From Melioribacteraceae bacterium (GTDB taxonomy: Bacteria > Bacteroidota > Ignavibacteria > Ignavibacteriales > Melioribacteraceae), in NCBI GenBank assembly GCA_021647785.1, contig JAKIUC010000026.1, positions 1 to 59,473 on the forward strand: 59,473 nt of DNA. Direction: 5' to 3'. The notes below the pieces were generated by a model. That model was not told the origin of the DNA. It ran no database searches and worked only from the letters and a program-made list of their open reading frames with translations. Below are positions 52,087-59,473 of the stretch, piece by piece. Numbering within the stretch: position 1 is the stretch's first letter; each line of letters begins with the position of its first letter. The position numbers and the translations under genes were made by a program.

Positions 52087-55000
52087 TTAATTATATGGAT
52101 TTTTAATTTTAGGAGGGATTCCAAAACGCTGTGTGTATAGCTTGATGAAATAATCTGTTCTTTCAAAACCAATTTCATAACTAATTTCTGCGAGTGAATT
52201 GAACGAATCATTATCAATTAATTCCATCGCAATTTTTAGTTTTATTTCTCGCATATATTTAGCTGGTGAAAGACCGGTTATTTTTTTTATAGTACGATGT
52301 ATTTGTCTTTCGCTTGTCAGCATCTGATTAGCAAATTCATTTACATTAAATATTGAAGATTTAACATTATCTCGGCATACTTTTTCTGCTTTTTCAAGCC
52401 ATAATAAATCATGCTCAATAAATTCTTGTTTATCCAAATTATCTGGCTCAACTGAACCCAAATTAGTAACAGCAACATTTCGTTGTTCATAATAAAACAA
52501 GAGGTTTTTTACTCTTGCAAGTAATTCTTCAGGTAAAAACGGTTTGTAGATATAGTCATCAACACCAATGCGTAATGCTTTTATTTTGCTTTCAGGGGTT
52601 GCTTTAGCTGTAAGCAGAACCATCGGGAGTTTCTTAAATTCATCATCAGCCTTTACTTTTTCAAGAAGTGTAAATCCATCCATTCGGGGCATCATAATAT
52701 CTGAAAGAATAAAATCAATATTGTTAGATTTATCATTCAATAATTCCAATGCTTCAACGCCATCACCAGCTGTTATTATAGAATAACTTTTTGAAAGAAC
52801 TTCGGTTATAAATTCACGAAGATCCAAGTTATCTTCAACAATTAAAACAGTATGTAATTGTGTTAATGAGATATCTTCTTCTGTTTCAGTAGTGGGTGGC
52901 TCATCTATAGTTGAAGATAGTGACTCCACCCTATTTGCAATCTCGTTCTCTATTATTGCATCTTTCAATTCTAAACTTGGTTTTTTTAGAGGAAGCTCTA
53001 ATATGAATTTTATTCCCTTTCCTAATTTACTTTCAACCGAAAGATTACCCCCTAAAGCAGTAGAAAGTTCTTTAGCAAAAGCAAGTCCAATTCCAGAACC
53101 TCCAATATTAGATTCGTTCATTGTAGATGATTGGAAAAATCTATCAAATATTTTTGGTAAATCTTCTGTAGGAATTCCTTTACCATTATCTTCAATAACA
53201 AAAATAATTTCATCTTTCTTTTTCAAAGATACTGTAAGAGAAATTTCACCACCGGTTTGTGTAAACTTAAAAGCATTTGAAAGAAGATTAAAAACAATTT
53301 TATCAAACTTATCATCATCTAACATAAAATTTATTTCGCCATCAAATTTTCTAACAACTCTCCAAATTATATCTTTTGATTCAGCTAATGATTTAAATGT
53401 AGATTCAGTTCTATCTATTAACTTAGTAAGCTCAATTGGTTTTTCATTAATAATAAGTTTTCCTGCTTCAAGACTCGATAAATCTAATATTTGTTCAATT
53501 AATTCTAAAAGTCGATTCCCGTTTCTCGCTGCACGAGTAATTATTTTTTTTGTTTTTTGATGAAGATTACCATAATGACCTTTTAACAATGCGTCTAACG
53601 GGCCAAGTATTAAAGTAAGTGGGGTTCTAAGTTCATGTGAAATATTTGCGAATAATCTTGTTTTTGCAACATCCAATTCTTTTAATTCAATAGTTTGTTG
53701 CATTATTATTTTTTTATCACTTTCAATTTTTTTTGTTCGTTTTTTTACTTCTGTTTCCAACCTTTCCATTTCTTTTTTGCTCTGTCTAATTCTGTATTGA
53801 TAAAAGGAAATAATCAAAATGCCAATACTAAAAACTAACAATACGATAAACCAAAGTTTAACATAAAATGGAGTGAGAACTTCGATATTAATATTTAACT
53901 GATTTGTTGACCATTTACCAGCATGGTTTTGACCTTTAATCCTTAATTTATAATCCCCAGAATTTAGATTACTTATTCGAATCGAATTTTCATTTATGTA
54001 ATGCCATTTATTATCAAACCCCTCCAATAAATATGCATACTTATTTTTACCATCTTCATAGTTTAATAGTGAAAATTGGAGAGTAAAAAATTTATCGTCC
54101 GAATGTAATATAATTTTATTAGTTAAAACTAATTCTTTTGTTTTATCAACCAATTTATCTTCTTCATCTTCAAACTGGTTAAATGAAATAATTCTAAGTG
54201 GAATATTATATTCCTTTTCTTCCTCCAAAAAATCTTTAGGATCAAACGAGTTTACTCCATCAACCGTACCAAAATAAAGCCTTCCATTAGTATTCTTGTA
54301 ATATGAAATGCTGCTAAATTCGTTGCTAGATAAACCATCTTTTATCGAATATGTATCAATTTCTCCAGAGGTTTTATTAAGCGAATTTAAACCATAAGAA
54401 CTACTAATCCAGAGTTTGTTATAATCATCTTCTAAAACCGAGAATAATGTATTTGCTGATAATCCATCAGCAGTTCTATATACTTTATAAGATTTATTAT
54501 TCCTATTCCATTCTATTAAACCATCTCCATTTGTAGCTATCCAGAAAACCCCATCTGAATCTTCATGAATATTATACATATAATCAGATGGAATATATTG
54601 TGAGTTATTGCCACCTTTCCAATATCTAATTGATTTTCCAGATTTATCAATTTGAAATAATCCTATGCTTGTAACTGCCCAAAGTTTTCCATCATGAGAA
54701 TTGAAAATTTGGTACACTATAATATTCTTTAGTTTTTCATTTAAAGGAAATTTTATAAACTTATTTTTGGTAAAATCATAATAAAACAACCCCTTATTAA
54801 TACCTACCCACATTTTACCAGATTTACTTTTGTAAACAGACCAGATATTTTGATTTGGATCACTACCTTTTGAGTAATAACCTTTGTACGATTCCGTTTG
54901 TTTTTCATTAAAATCAAATTTATATAGGTCAATAACCTTATCATTTTCATTAAAAACAAATAAACCATTACTACCTGCATATAGTTTATTTTCAATCTTG

Positions 55001-56298
55001 GTTAATGCTAATCCGCTCCAATCATTTAAAATTTTAATAGGTTTATTTTTGTCAATCATTGAAATTTTATAGAGTGAGGTAGAACTGTTTGAATAAAGGT
55101 TTTCATTTTTATCAACATAAATCCCCTTTGGTTTGCTATCGAATTCGTTTAGTGTGCGCGGTAAATCTTTTAATCTTAAGTAAGAAGAAAATCTATTCTC
55201 TTTTATAATTATTTTGTAAATACCCTGAGTTCTTGTTGAGACCCAAATATTATCAAGATTATCAAATAAGGCATATGACCTGGAAATACCTGGATAATTC
55301 TCAATATTATTTGGAGGAATTATAACTTCCCAATTAAGATTAGGCTTTATCAATACAACACCGATAGTTTTGCTTATTCCAAGAATAATTCCTGTTCTTT
55401 TGTCTTGAAAAAATCTAGTTTCAGGTCGTGTAAGAGGTGTAGTTGTTTTTAACAGCTTTTGGTCAATTTTCGTAATTGTACCAGAAGTTGTTGCTTTATA
55501 AATTATTTGATTAATACGTTTTTTATTACTTGGAATACTTTTATAAGATTTTCCATCACCAAAATCAATTTCAGGAATTACGGTAAACAATAAATTATCA
55601 TTACTATCCACTCCAATTAATTCAGGTTTATTGAGATTGTTACCCTTATAAATATCTTTTACCACTCCATCATAATTTACATAGCGGATTGTGATTTCGT
55701 CATAATTAAACCAGAACCCATTCCTGCCAAACCGAAGGTATCTGCTTGTAACAAATTTTCCAACGTTTTCTGTGATGTATATAGATTTAAATTCATTGTT
55801 TTCATCTTTTTTATATAAAGTACCATTTTGAGTAAGCAGATAAAAGTGGTTGTTAGCTGAAAAAAAATGAATTTTGGAATCCTTAACATTTTTTATTGTA
55901 GGATAAACTTCTTCTATATTTTTTACTTCTAATGTTTTTACATCGAGAATATCAATTTTTTGTGTAGAATAAGGGGACTTCAACCAGATTTTACTATTGT
56001 TATCTTCAGCTATATGAAAAACACGTTTAATTTCTAGTCCATTTTTTTCACTATTAATAGCTTTAAATTCCTTTCCATCAAAATGTGTTAATCCATATTT
56101 TGTAGGGAACCATAAAAATCCGCGGCTATCTTGAATTCCTTCTTCCACATTAAGCGAGGGGAGACCATCTTCCATTCTGTAATTTTTAATTTCAACAATT
56201 AAGGAAGATTCCTTAAAATGAAGGGAATCAGATTCTTTTGTGAGAATAGAATTGAAAGGAATGAGAATTAAAATAATACCATATTTTAGAAATTTCAT
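52087..56298 (-). CDS. Hybrid two-component sensor/regulator (HTCS), 1403 aa
   Basis: A signal peptide and Reg_prop beta-propeller repeats (for example VEEGIQDSRGFLWFPTKYGLTHFDG) fill about residues 20-700. A Y_Y_Y domain follows (KYAYLLEGFDNKWHYINENSIRISNL ... YKLRIKG). A membrane helix is at about 815-835. The histidine kinase core has NISHELRTP with phospho-His888, G1 DNGKGIP and G2 GGSGIGLAFAKE. The receiver (VLIVEDNLDLREF ... DIMMPRMDG) has phospho-Asp1200. A C-terminal AraC double HTH (about 1315-1400) ends the chain. Such one-protein systems usually sense glycans or peptides in the periplasm; ligand and targets are unknown here. Confidence 0.93.
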   Translation of the reverse strand: MKFLKYGIILILIPFNSILTKESDSLHFKESSLIVEIKNYRMEDGLPSLNVEEGIQDSRGFLWFPTKYGLTHFDGKEFKAINSEKNGLEIKRVFHIAEDNNSKIWLKSPYSTQKIDILDVKTLEVKNIEEVYPTIKNVKDSKIHFFSANNHFYLLTQNGTLYKKDENNEFKSIYITENVGKFVTSRYLRFGRNGFWFNYDEITIRYVNYDGVVKDIYKGNNLNKPELIGVDSNDNLLFTVIPEIDFGDGKSYKSIPSNKKRINQIIYKATTSGTITKIDQKLLKTTTPLTRPETRFFQDKRTGIILGISKTIGVVLIKPNLNWEVIIPPNNIENYPGISRSYALFDNLDNIWVSTRTQGIYKIIIKENRFSSYLRLKDLPRTLNEFDSKPKGIYVDKNENLYSNSSTSLYKISMIDKNKPIKILNDWSGLALTKIENKLYAGSNGLFVFNENDKVIDLYKFDFNEKQTESYKGYYSKGSDPNQNIWSVYKSKSGKMWVGINKGLFYYDFTKNKFIKFPLNEKLKNIIVYQIFNSHDGKLWAVTSIGLFQIDKSGKSIRYWKGGNNSQYIPSDYMYNIHEDSDGVFWIATNGDGLIEWNRNNKSYKVYRTADGLSANTLFSVLEDDYNKLWISSSYGLNSLNKTSGEIDTYSIKDGLSSNEFSSISYYKNTNGRLYFGTVDGVNSFDPKDFLEEEKEYNIPLRIISFNQFEDEEDKLVDKTKELVLTNKIILHSDDKFFTLQFSLLNYEDGKNKYAYLLEGFDNKWHYINENSIRISNLNSGDYKLRIKGQNHAGKWSTNQLNINIEVLTPFYVKLWFIVLLVFSIGILIISFYQYRIRQSKKEMERLETEVKKRTKKIESDKKIIMQQTIELKELDVAKTRLFANISHELRTPLTLILGPLDALLKGHYGNLHQKTKKIITRAARNGNRLLELIEQILDLSSLEAGKLIINEKPIELTKLIDRTESTFKSLAESKDIIWRVVRKFDGEINFMLDDDKFDKIVFNLLSNAFKFTQTGGEISLTVSLKKKDEIIFVIEDNGKGIPTEDLPKIFDRFFQSSTMNESNIGGSGIGLAFAKELSTALGGNLSVESKLGKGIKFILELPLKKPSLELKDAIIENEIANRVESLSSTIDEPPTTETEEDISLTQLHTVLIVEDNLDLREFITEVLSKSYSIITAGDGVEALELLNDKSNNIDFILSDIMMPRMDGFTLLEKVKADDEFKKLPMVLLTAKATPESKIKALRIGVDDYIYKPFLPEELLARVKNLLFYYEQRNVAVTNLGSVEPDNLDKQEFIEHDLLWLEKAEKVCRDNVKSSIFNVNEFANQMLTSERQIHRTIKKITGLSPAKYMREIKLKIAMELIDNDSFNSLAEISYEIGFERTDYFIKLYTQRFGIPPKIKNPYN

Positions 56299-56340
56299 TT
56301 AGCTGCAAACTTGATTTTCGGTAAAACTAAATATACAGAT

Positions 56341-56693
56341 TTAATTCTGGATTTGCGAAAATGGCAGCGATTCAACCCAAGTGAATGCAGAGGCTAATCC
56401 ACTTACTCCGGCAGGCAATGTTGTCAACTTAAGAAAGCACACACCCCTAAATCCCCTCTCTAGAGGGGACTTTTTACTGCTCCTTCGGAGCAGTCATGTG
56501 TTTTTCCCCTCTTGAGAGGGGAAGATGCTTTAGCATCAGGGGTGTGTTGCTACCCCGAAATATGTTCATTCCTTAAGTTGACAGCATTGACTCCAGCAGC
56601 AAGGGCTAATAGTGGTGCAATGCAGCAGAGAGAAGCTGTAATTGCTGCTAATATACTTGTTCCTAAAAGAGTTTTGTCCGATTTATTAGTCAT
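56341..56693 (-). pseudogene. merT: merT-type mercuric ion transporter fragment, split by MITE-4
   Basis: On the minus strand ATG 56693 gives MTNKSDKTLLGTSILAAITASLCCIAPLLALAAG in short blocks, the N-terminal membrane part of MerT with its vicinal cysteines. After the element at 56416-56589 the frame resumes with AGVSGLASAFTWVESLPF and stops at 56341. The second half is missing, so the gene cannot make a working transporter. It lies directly downstream of the merR/thioredoxin fusion. Confidence 0.7.
56416..56589. mobile_element. MITE-4 (174 bp) inserted in the merT fragment
   Basis: CAATGTTGTCAACTTAAG and, in reverse complement, CAATGCTGTCAACTTAAG are the ends. ACTCCGGCAGG (56405-56415) and ACTCCAGCAGC (56590-56600) flank it, 9 of 11 bases matching, consistent with an old 10-12-bp duplication as in the IS4 group. 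The interior carries hairpins of CCCCTCTC/GAGAGGGG type and CTGCTCC/GGAGCAG. Confidence 0.7.
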
Positions 56694-56728
56694 TTCTAAT
56701 TTTACTTTTCTTAATTTGGATTAGTTGG

Positions 56729-57238
56729 TTAGTTTGAAGTATTGGTAGTAATCATCTTAAGTATATCTTCTTCAGTTGGCAATCCATCTTTGTAATATCT
56801 GCACGCTAAGGATGGAGTTTTATTCTCTTCAACTCCTTCAACATCTTTTCCATTTATCAAAATTGTTGGCGAACCTCTAAATTTATATTTCTCTGCATCC
56901 GCTTGTGTCTCAACCAATATCTCATCAAAGTCAATCTGTAATTCTGATTCAGCAACAAACTTCCTCACCATATTTAGTACTTCCTCCGAATTTGGACAGC
57001 CTGTAAAATATTGGACTTCTATTTTTGTGTTATTCATTTTAATCTCCTTTAATGTAAATCTAAATTGCTGAGACTTCTTCACAAACTTTAATCTATCCAA
57101 GTCCATTTCAGAATAAACTCTGTAACCAGATTCCATTCTTTTCGGTATTGGCATCAATTTAATATTCTCATAATAGCGAATAGTTTCTATGTTAATACCA
57201 ACTTCTTTTGCGAGTTTCCCGACTGTTAAATTCTCCAT
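56729..57238 (-). CDS. Truncated MerR HTH domain fused in frame to a thioredoxin-like protein
   Basis: Residues 1-67 are a MerR-type winged helix (LTVGKLAKEVGINIETIRYYENIKLMPIPKR...GYRVYSEMDLDRLKFVKKSQQFRFTLKEI). From residue 68 the protein becomes NNTKIEVQYFTGCPNSEEVLNMV ... KYKFRGSPTILINGKDVEG ... SLACRYYKDGLPTEED, a thioredoxin-like domain linked to mercury or arsenic genes. The MerR dimerisation helix and metal-binding Cys are missing. ATG 57037 has GGAG 6 bp upstream, so the thioredoxin part may also be made alone. The reading frame is open throughout. Confidence 0.75.
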   Translation of the reverse strand: MENLTVGKLAKEVGINIETIRYYENIKLMPIPKRMESGYRVYSEMDLDRLKFVKKSQQFRFTLKEIKMNNTKIEVQYFTGCPNSEEVLNMVRKFVAESELQIDFDEILVETQADAEKYKFRGSPTILINGKDVEGVEENKTPSLACRYYKDGLPTEEDILKMITTNTSN

Positions 57239-57263
57239 TTTTAATTGTTCCTGTTTTACTATT

Positions 57264-59028
57264 ACCTAAATTGAGCGATACTCAAAATCAAAACACTAAT
57301 TTATGTATTTCTCAATTTCCCGATATGGATTTTCGATTATTATTTGATAGATGTAACAATATTCATCAAATTTCAAAATATAATTTAATTTTAGATAAGA
57401 ATCAGTTTCAAAGCAGAGATAATATTTAATTTTGGATATATCTATCCGCCGATGGATAAATTATTATTTTTGCTATATGTCAGTCTTTTTTTTGTTTAGT
57501 TGTTATCTAAAGATTGGTGGAGGAGTTTGGCATAGCCTCCACAACTCAATTATTTTTAATCTCTCGTTAATTTCTGATGTAACTTTAAGAATTATCTCTC
57601 CACTGTGATAGACTATTTTCACTGCAAAATCTATTAGTTTTCTACGGAATGTGTTAGGATAACTTTCAGTGGATAAAACATTATATGTAACATCTCTCTT
57701 ATATGACTCAAATAAAAAATGAGATATTGCCAGCAAAAAATAATATGCTCTGTTCATTTCCATATTCTTAAATGGTAATTGTTCTTTAGTAGCAAGTTCT
57801 TTTATTGAACGATGTATCAATTCATCTTTACCACGTTTATGTGCAAGAGTAATAATTGAGTCTGCTGTTAATAAATCTTCTTTACCGGCATTTATTAGTT
57901 GTTCTGTAATTGCAGAGTCTTGACCAATATTTGTGTAGAGTATTGTGTTAGGTCTTGCAAAATCTAAAACCAATTGTCCGTTTTTCTCTGTGGTTAACCT
58001 TGTAAATATTGTGCGTCTTATCTTTTTCCAACTTTTTAGTTTATTGCCAAACTCTAAGTATTGCCATATACCATTGCCTTTGAACTCTTTATAATTATTT
58101 GCAGATGTTTTTTCTATATAATCTCTAATATCTTTATACATCTTTCCAGTAATGATATATCCTATTTTTAAGTTCTCTTCAAAATATCTGAATGCTTTAT
58201 CGTCTAAGAATCCGCTATCACAAACTACTATTATGGGAACTTCTCGATTGTAGTTTTTTCTTATGAGTTTTGTAATATCGTTTACTGTCTCTGTAAAATC
58301 ATCTTCGTGGTTGGAATGTTTGCTGCCACTACGAAATAATATATCTACAAGATATGCTCCCCAACTAATGTGTAGCGGCTGATACCCTTTTTTCTTTTTG
58401 TAAGTTGGCTCTACTCCTTCTCGCTTTTTTGCATCGTCATTATTCATTACCATTGTATCTACACCCAATATTATTACTTTTGGCTTTTCTATACGAAGTC
58501 TCCAAATAAATAATTTATGTAGAAATTTACGATATATTTTATCTCCAATTTTATTAACCATCAGTTTCCTAAAAAACCTTTTTACTTGGTGGGAGGATGC
58601 CATTTCGTTTCCTTTGTTTTCCAATAATGAGGTGTAGGCTCTGTCCTTTTTTTTATCGTTAAAACTTTCCATTCTCATATAAGTACCATCTATAAAGTAA
58701 GCAAGTATTTGTTTTATGAATTGATAGAGACCTAAGCCTTTGGCTCCGATAGTTATCTGTTTTCCTAAGATGTTTTCTGATAGAAAATAGAAACCTATCT
58801 GTTCTACATAACGAAGATAGAAAGCAAGCCCTCCTCGTCCTGATATCTTATCTTCGGTAGTGCCTATTTTATTAATTTTAAATTCGGATTTTTTAACTTT
58901 TTTTAGCATCTTTTGTTCACCTTTTGGGTTGTTTGTTTTTGTGTTAGTAACACCACAAAGGTACTGTTTTTACAGTACTTTAAACAGCCCTAAAAGGTTT
59001 TTTAAACGTGTAATCGCTCAAGTTAGGT
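57264..59028 (-). mobile_element. IS1380-like insertion sequence, 1765 bp
   Basis: ACCTAAATTGAGCGAT (57264-57279) and its near-exact reverse complement ATCGCTCAAGTTAGGT (59013-59028) are the ends, 15 of 16 bases matching. They enclose one intact transposase gene, with 119 bp before and 223 bp after the gene. No direct duplication is clear: the 4-bp flanks TATT and GATA differ, so the flanks may have been rearranged. Confidence 0.75.
57503..58909 (-). CDS. IS1380-like transposase
   Basis: The 468-residue protein reads GVDTMVMNNDDAKK..., YKKKKGYQPLHISWG, VVCDSGFLDDKAFRYFEENLKIGYIITGKMY and later LAHKRGKDELIHRSIKELA, ending with long basic helices. This D...DSGF...E layout is the DDE catalytic core of IS1380-family enzymes. 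The frame is intact and the gene fills the element, so the copy could be active. The family call rests on motif order, not on a search. Confidence 0.82.
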   Translation of the reverse strand: MLKKVKKSEFKINKIGTTEDKISGRGGLAFYLRYVEQIGFYFLSENILGKQITIGAKGLGLYQFIKQILAYFIDGTYMRMESFNDKKKDRAYTSLLENKGNEMASSHQVKRFFRKLMVNKIGDKIYRKFLHKLFIWRLRIEKPKVIILGVDTMVMNNDDAKKREGVEPTYKKKKGYQPLHISWGAYLVDILFRSGSKHSNHEDDFTETVNDITKLIRKNYNREVPIIVVCDSGFLDDKAFRYFEENLKIGYIITGKMYKDIRDYIEKTSANNYKEFKGNGIWQYLEFGNKLKSWKKIRRTIFTRLTTEKNGQLVLDFARPNTILYTNIGQDSAITEQLINAGKEDLLTADSIITLAHKRGKDELIHRSIKELATKEQLPFKNMEMNRAYYFLLAISHFLFESYKRDVTYNVLSTESYPNTFRRKLIDFAVKIVYHSGEIILKVTSEINERLKIIELWRLCQTPPPIFR

Positions 59029-59340
59029 GATACTAATGGAAATGGAGTTTACGATGATGGAATTGATACTCCACTTGATTCTGCAATTAATAGAAAGGGT
59101 GAATTATTAGGACTGGATGAATATCCTGGTGCAAAAAACAATAAACTTACTTCAAGCACTAACTATATCAGTGGTCATCCAACACATGGTGATCCAGATA
59201 ACGAAGAGCAGTTAAGAAGTTATATGTTGGGCTTTAATCAACAAGGAAAATTGATAGACCCCTGTAATTGGGGATTAGGAGATGTATTTAACCCAACTTG
59301 CCACTTTGGGATGTTAAGACAAGCAAAAACAACATGTTAA
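59029..59340 (+). pseudogene. 3' fragment of a secreted-protein gene cut by the IS element
   Basis: The frame is open from the IS end to the TAA at 59338-59340. It encodes DTNGNGVYDDGIDTPLDSA, then LLGLDEYPGAKNNKL and STNYISGHPTHGDPDNEEQLRSYMLGFNQ. The DxNGNGxYDDG loop is typical of Ca-binding regions in secreted Ignavibacteria proteins. The 5' part is not present on the other side of the IS, which instead has merR sequence, so a deletion or rearrangement took place. Confidence 0.6.
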
Positions 59341-59344
59341 AAAA

Positions 59345-59473
59345 TCAGTGGTACACTACATATTTTTTAACTGCTCTTTGTGTGTTATTGCATTTAGCCG
59401 CATCATAAATGTTCTTAACCTCGTCCATTGGTTTAGCTGGTTTTCTAAGATGGATATTTTTTTTATCAGTAGG
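59345..59473 (-). CDS. Partial unknown ORF running off the right edge
   Basis: On the minus strand an open frame enters from the edge and ends at TGA 59345-59347 after KNIHLRKPAKPMDEVKNIYDAA and AVKKYVVYH. The basic, short C terminus could be that of a transposase or phage protein, but this is a guess. It converges with the fragment at 59029-59340. Confidence 0.35.
   Translation of the reverse strand, partial: PTDKKNIHLRKPAKPMDEVKNIYDAAKCNNTQRAVKKYVVYH

Noticed and set aside
56512-56724. Plus-strand ORF of 70 aa
   Set aside because: It is the antisense of the merT fragment and the MITE-4 end.

Overview
The window is AT-rich chromosomal DNA from a Bacteroidota/Chlorobiota-like bacterium, most plausibly Ignavibacteria. 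The main reasons are C-terminal type IX secretion (T9SS) sorting domains with the NYPNPFNP motif on two secreted proteins, a hybrid two-component sensor with beta-propeller, kinase, receiver and AraC parts, and conserved housekeeping genes (cysS, glgA, purA, argS, rsfS, surE, mtgA). No rRNA, tRNA, CRISPR array, integrase or reverse transcriptase was seen. LAYOUT. 1-318 is the end of an RluA-type pseudouridine synthase. 318-3015 is an accessory insert with a BRO-type protein, a small overlapping ORF and an unknown gene. 3016-9755 holds a lytic transglycosylase, an EamA transporter, cysS, a PspC/LiaF-like envelope-stress pair and mtgA. 9887-16256 holds glgA, an M16 protease, a sensor kinase, purA and a STAS protein. 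16427-25404 is a regulatory block: an ECF sigma factor, an unknown membrane protein, three SpoIIE/RsbU-type phosphatases, a STAS antagonist and an RsbW-like kinase, which look like one partner-switching network. 25569-31371 is a defence block: a type II restriction-modification pair, a three-gene ABC-3C system and a PC4/TIGR02391 protein. 32344-39561 returns to conserved genes (LytR_C protein, rsfS, argS, comF-like, bacteriohemerythrin, VWA-like membrane protein, surE), with a RelE/ParE toxin-antitoxin pair inserted before argS. 39910-41423 has a Cys-rich metal-binding secreted protein and a methyltransferase. 42232-50921 encodes three large exported proteins and a small AraC regulator. 52087-56298 is the 1403-residue hybrid sensor. 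56341-57238 is a decayed mercury-resistance remnant, followed by an IS1380-like element and a gene fragment cut by it. MAIN OBSERVATIONS. (1) The defence block and the toxin-antitoxin pair have the boundary signature of integron gene cassettes: the first bases of each cassette (GTT...) are the reverse complement of the R'' box (...AAC) at its end, and the ends carry hairpins with a shared GCTATAAGCAATKGCGG core. No integrase is present. (2) A four-copy family of MITE-like elements has GGCTAAGTTCT inverted ends and 8-bp target duplications. One copy lies inside a four-helix-bundle (S23/Avd-like) gene whose uninterrupted reading frame can be reconstructed, and that copy itself contains a second, different element with its own 9-bp duplication. 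(3) Two near-identical pairs of direct repeats spaced 20 bp lie at matching distances upstream of the AraC gene and of the giant FG-GAP/VCBS secreted protein gene, predicting a small regulon. (4) merR is truncated and fused in frame to a thioredoxin-like gene, and merT is split by another inverted-repeat element. All functions are read from sequence motifs alone; no database search was possible.
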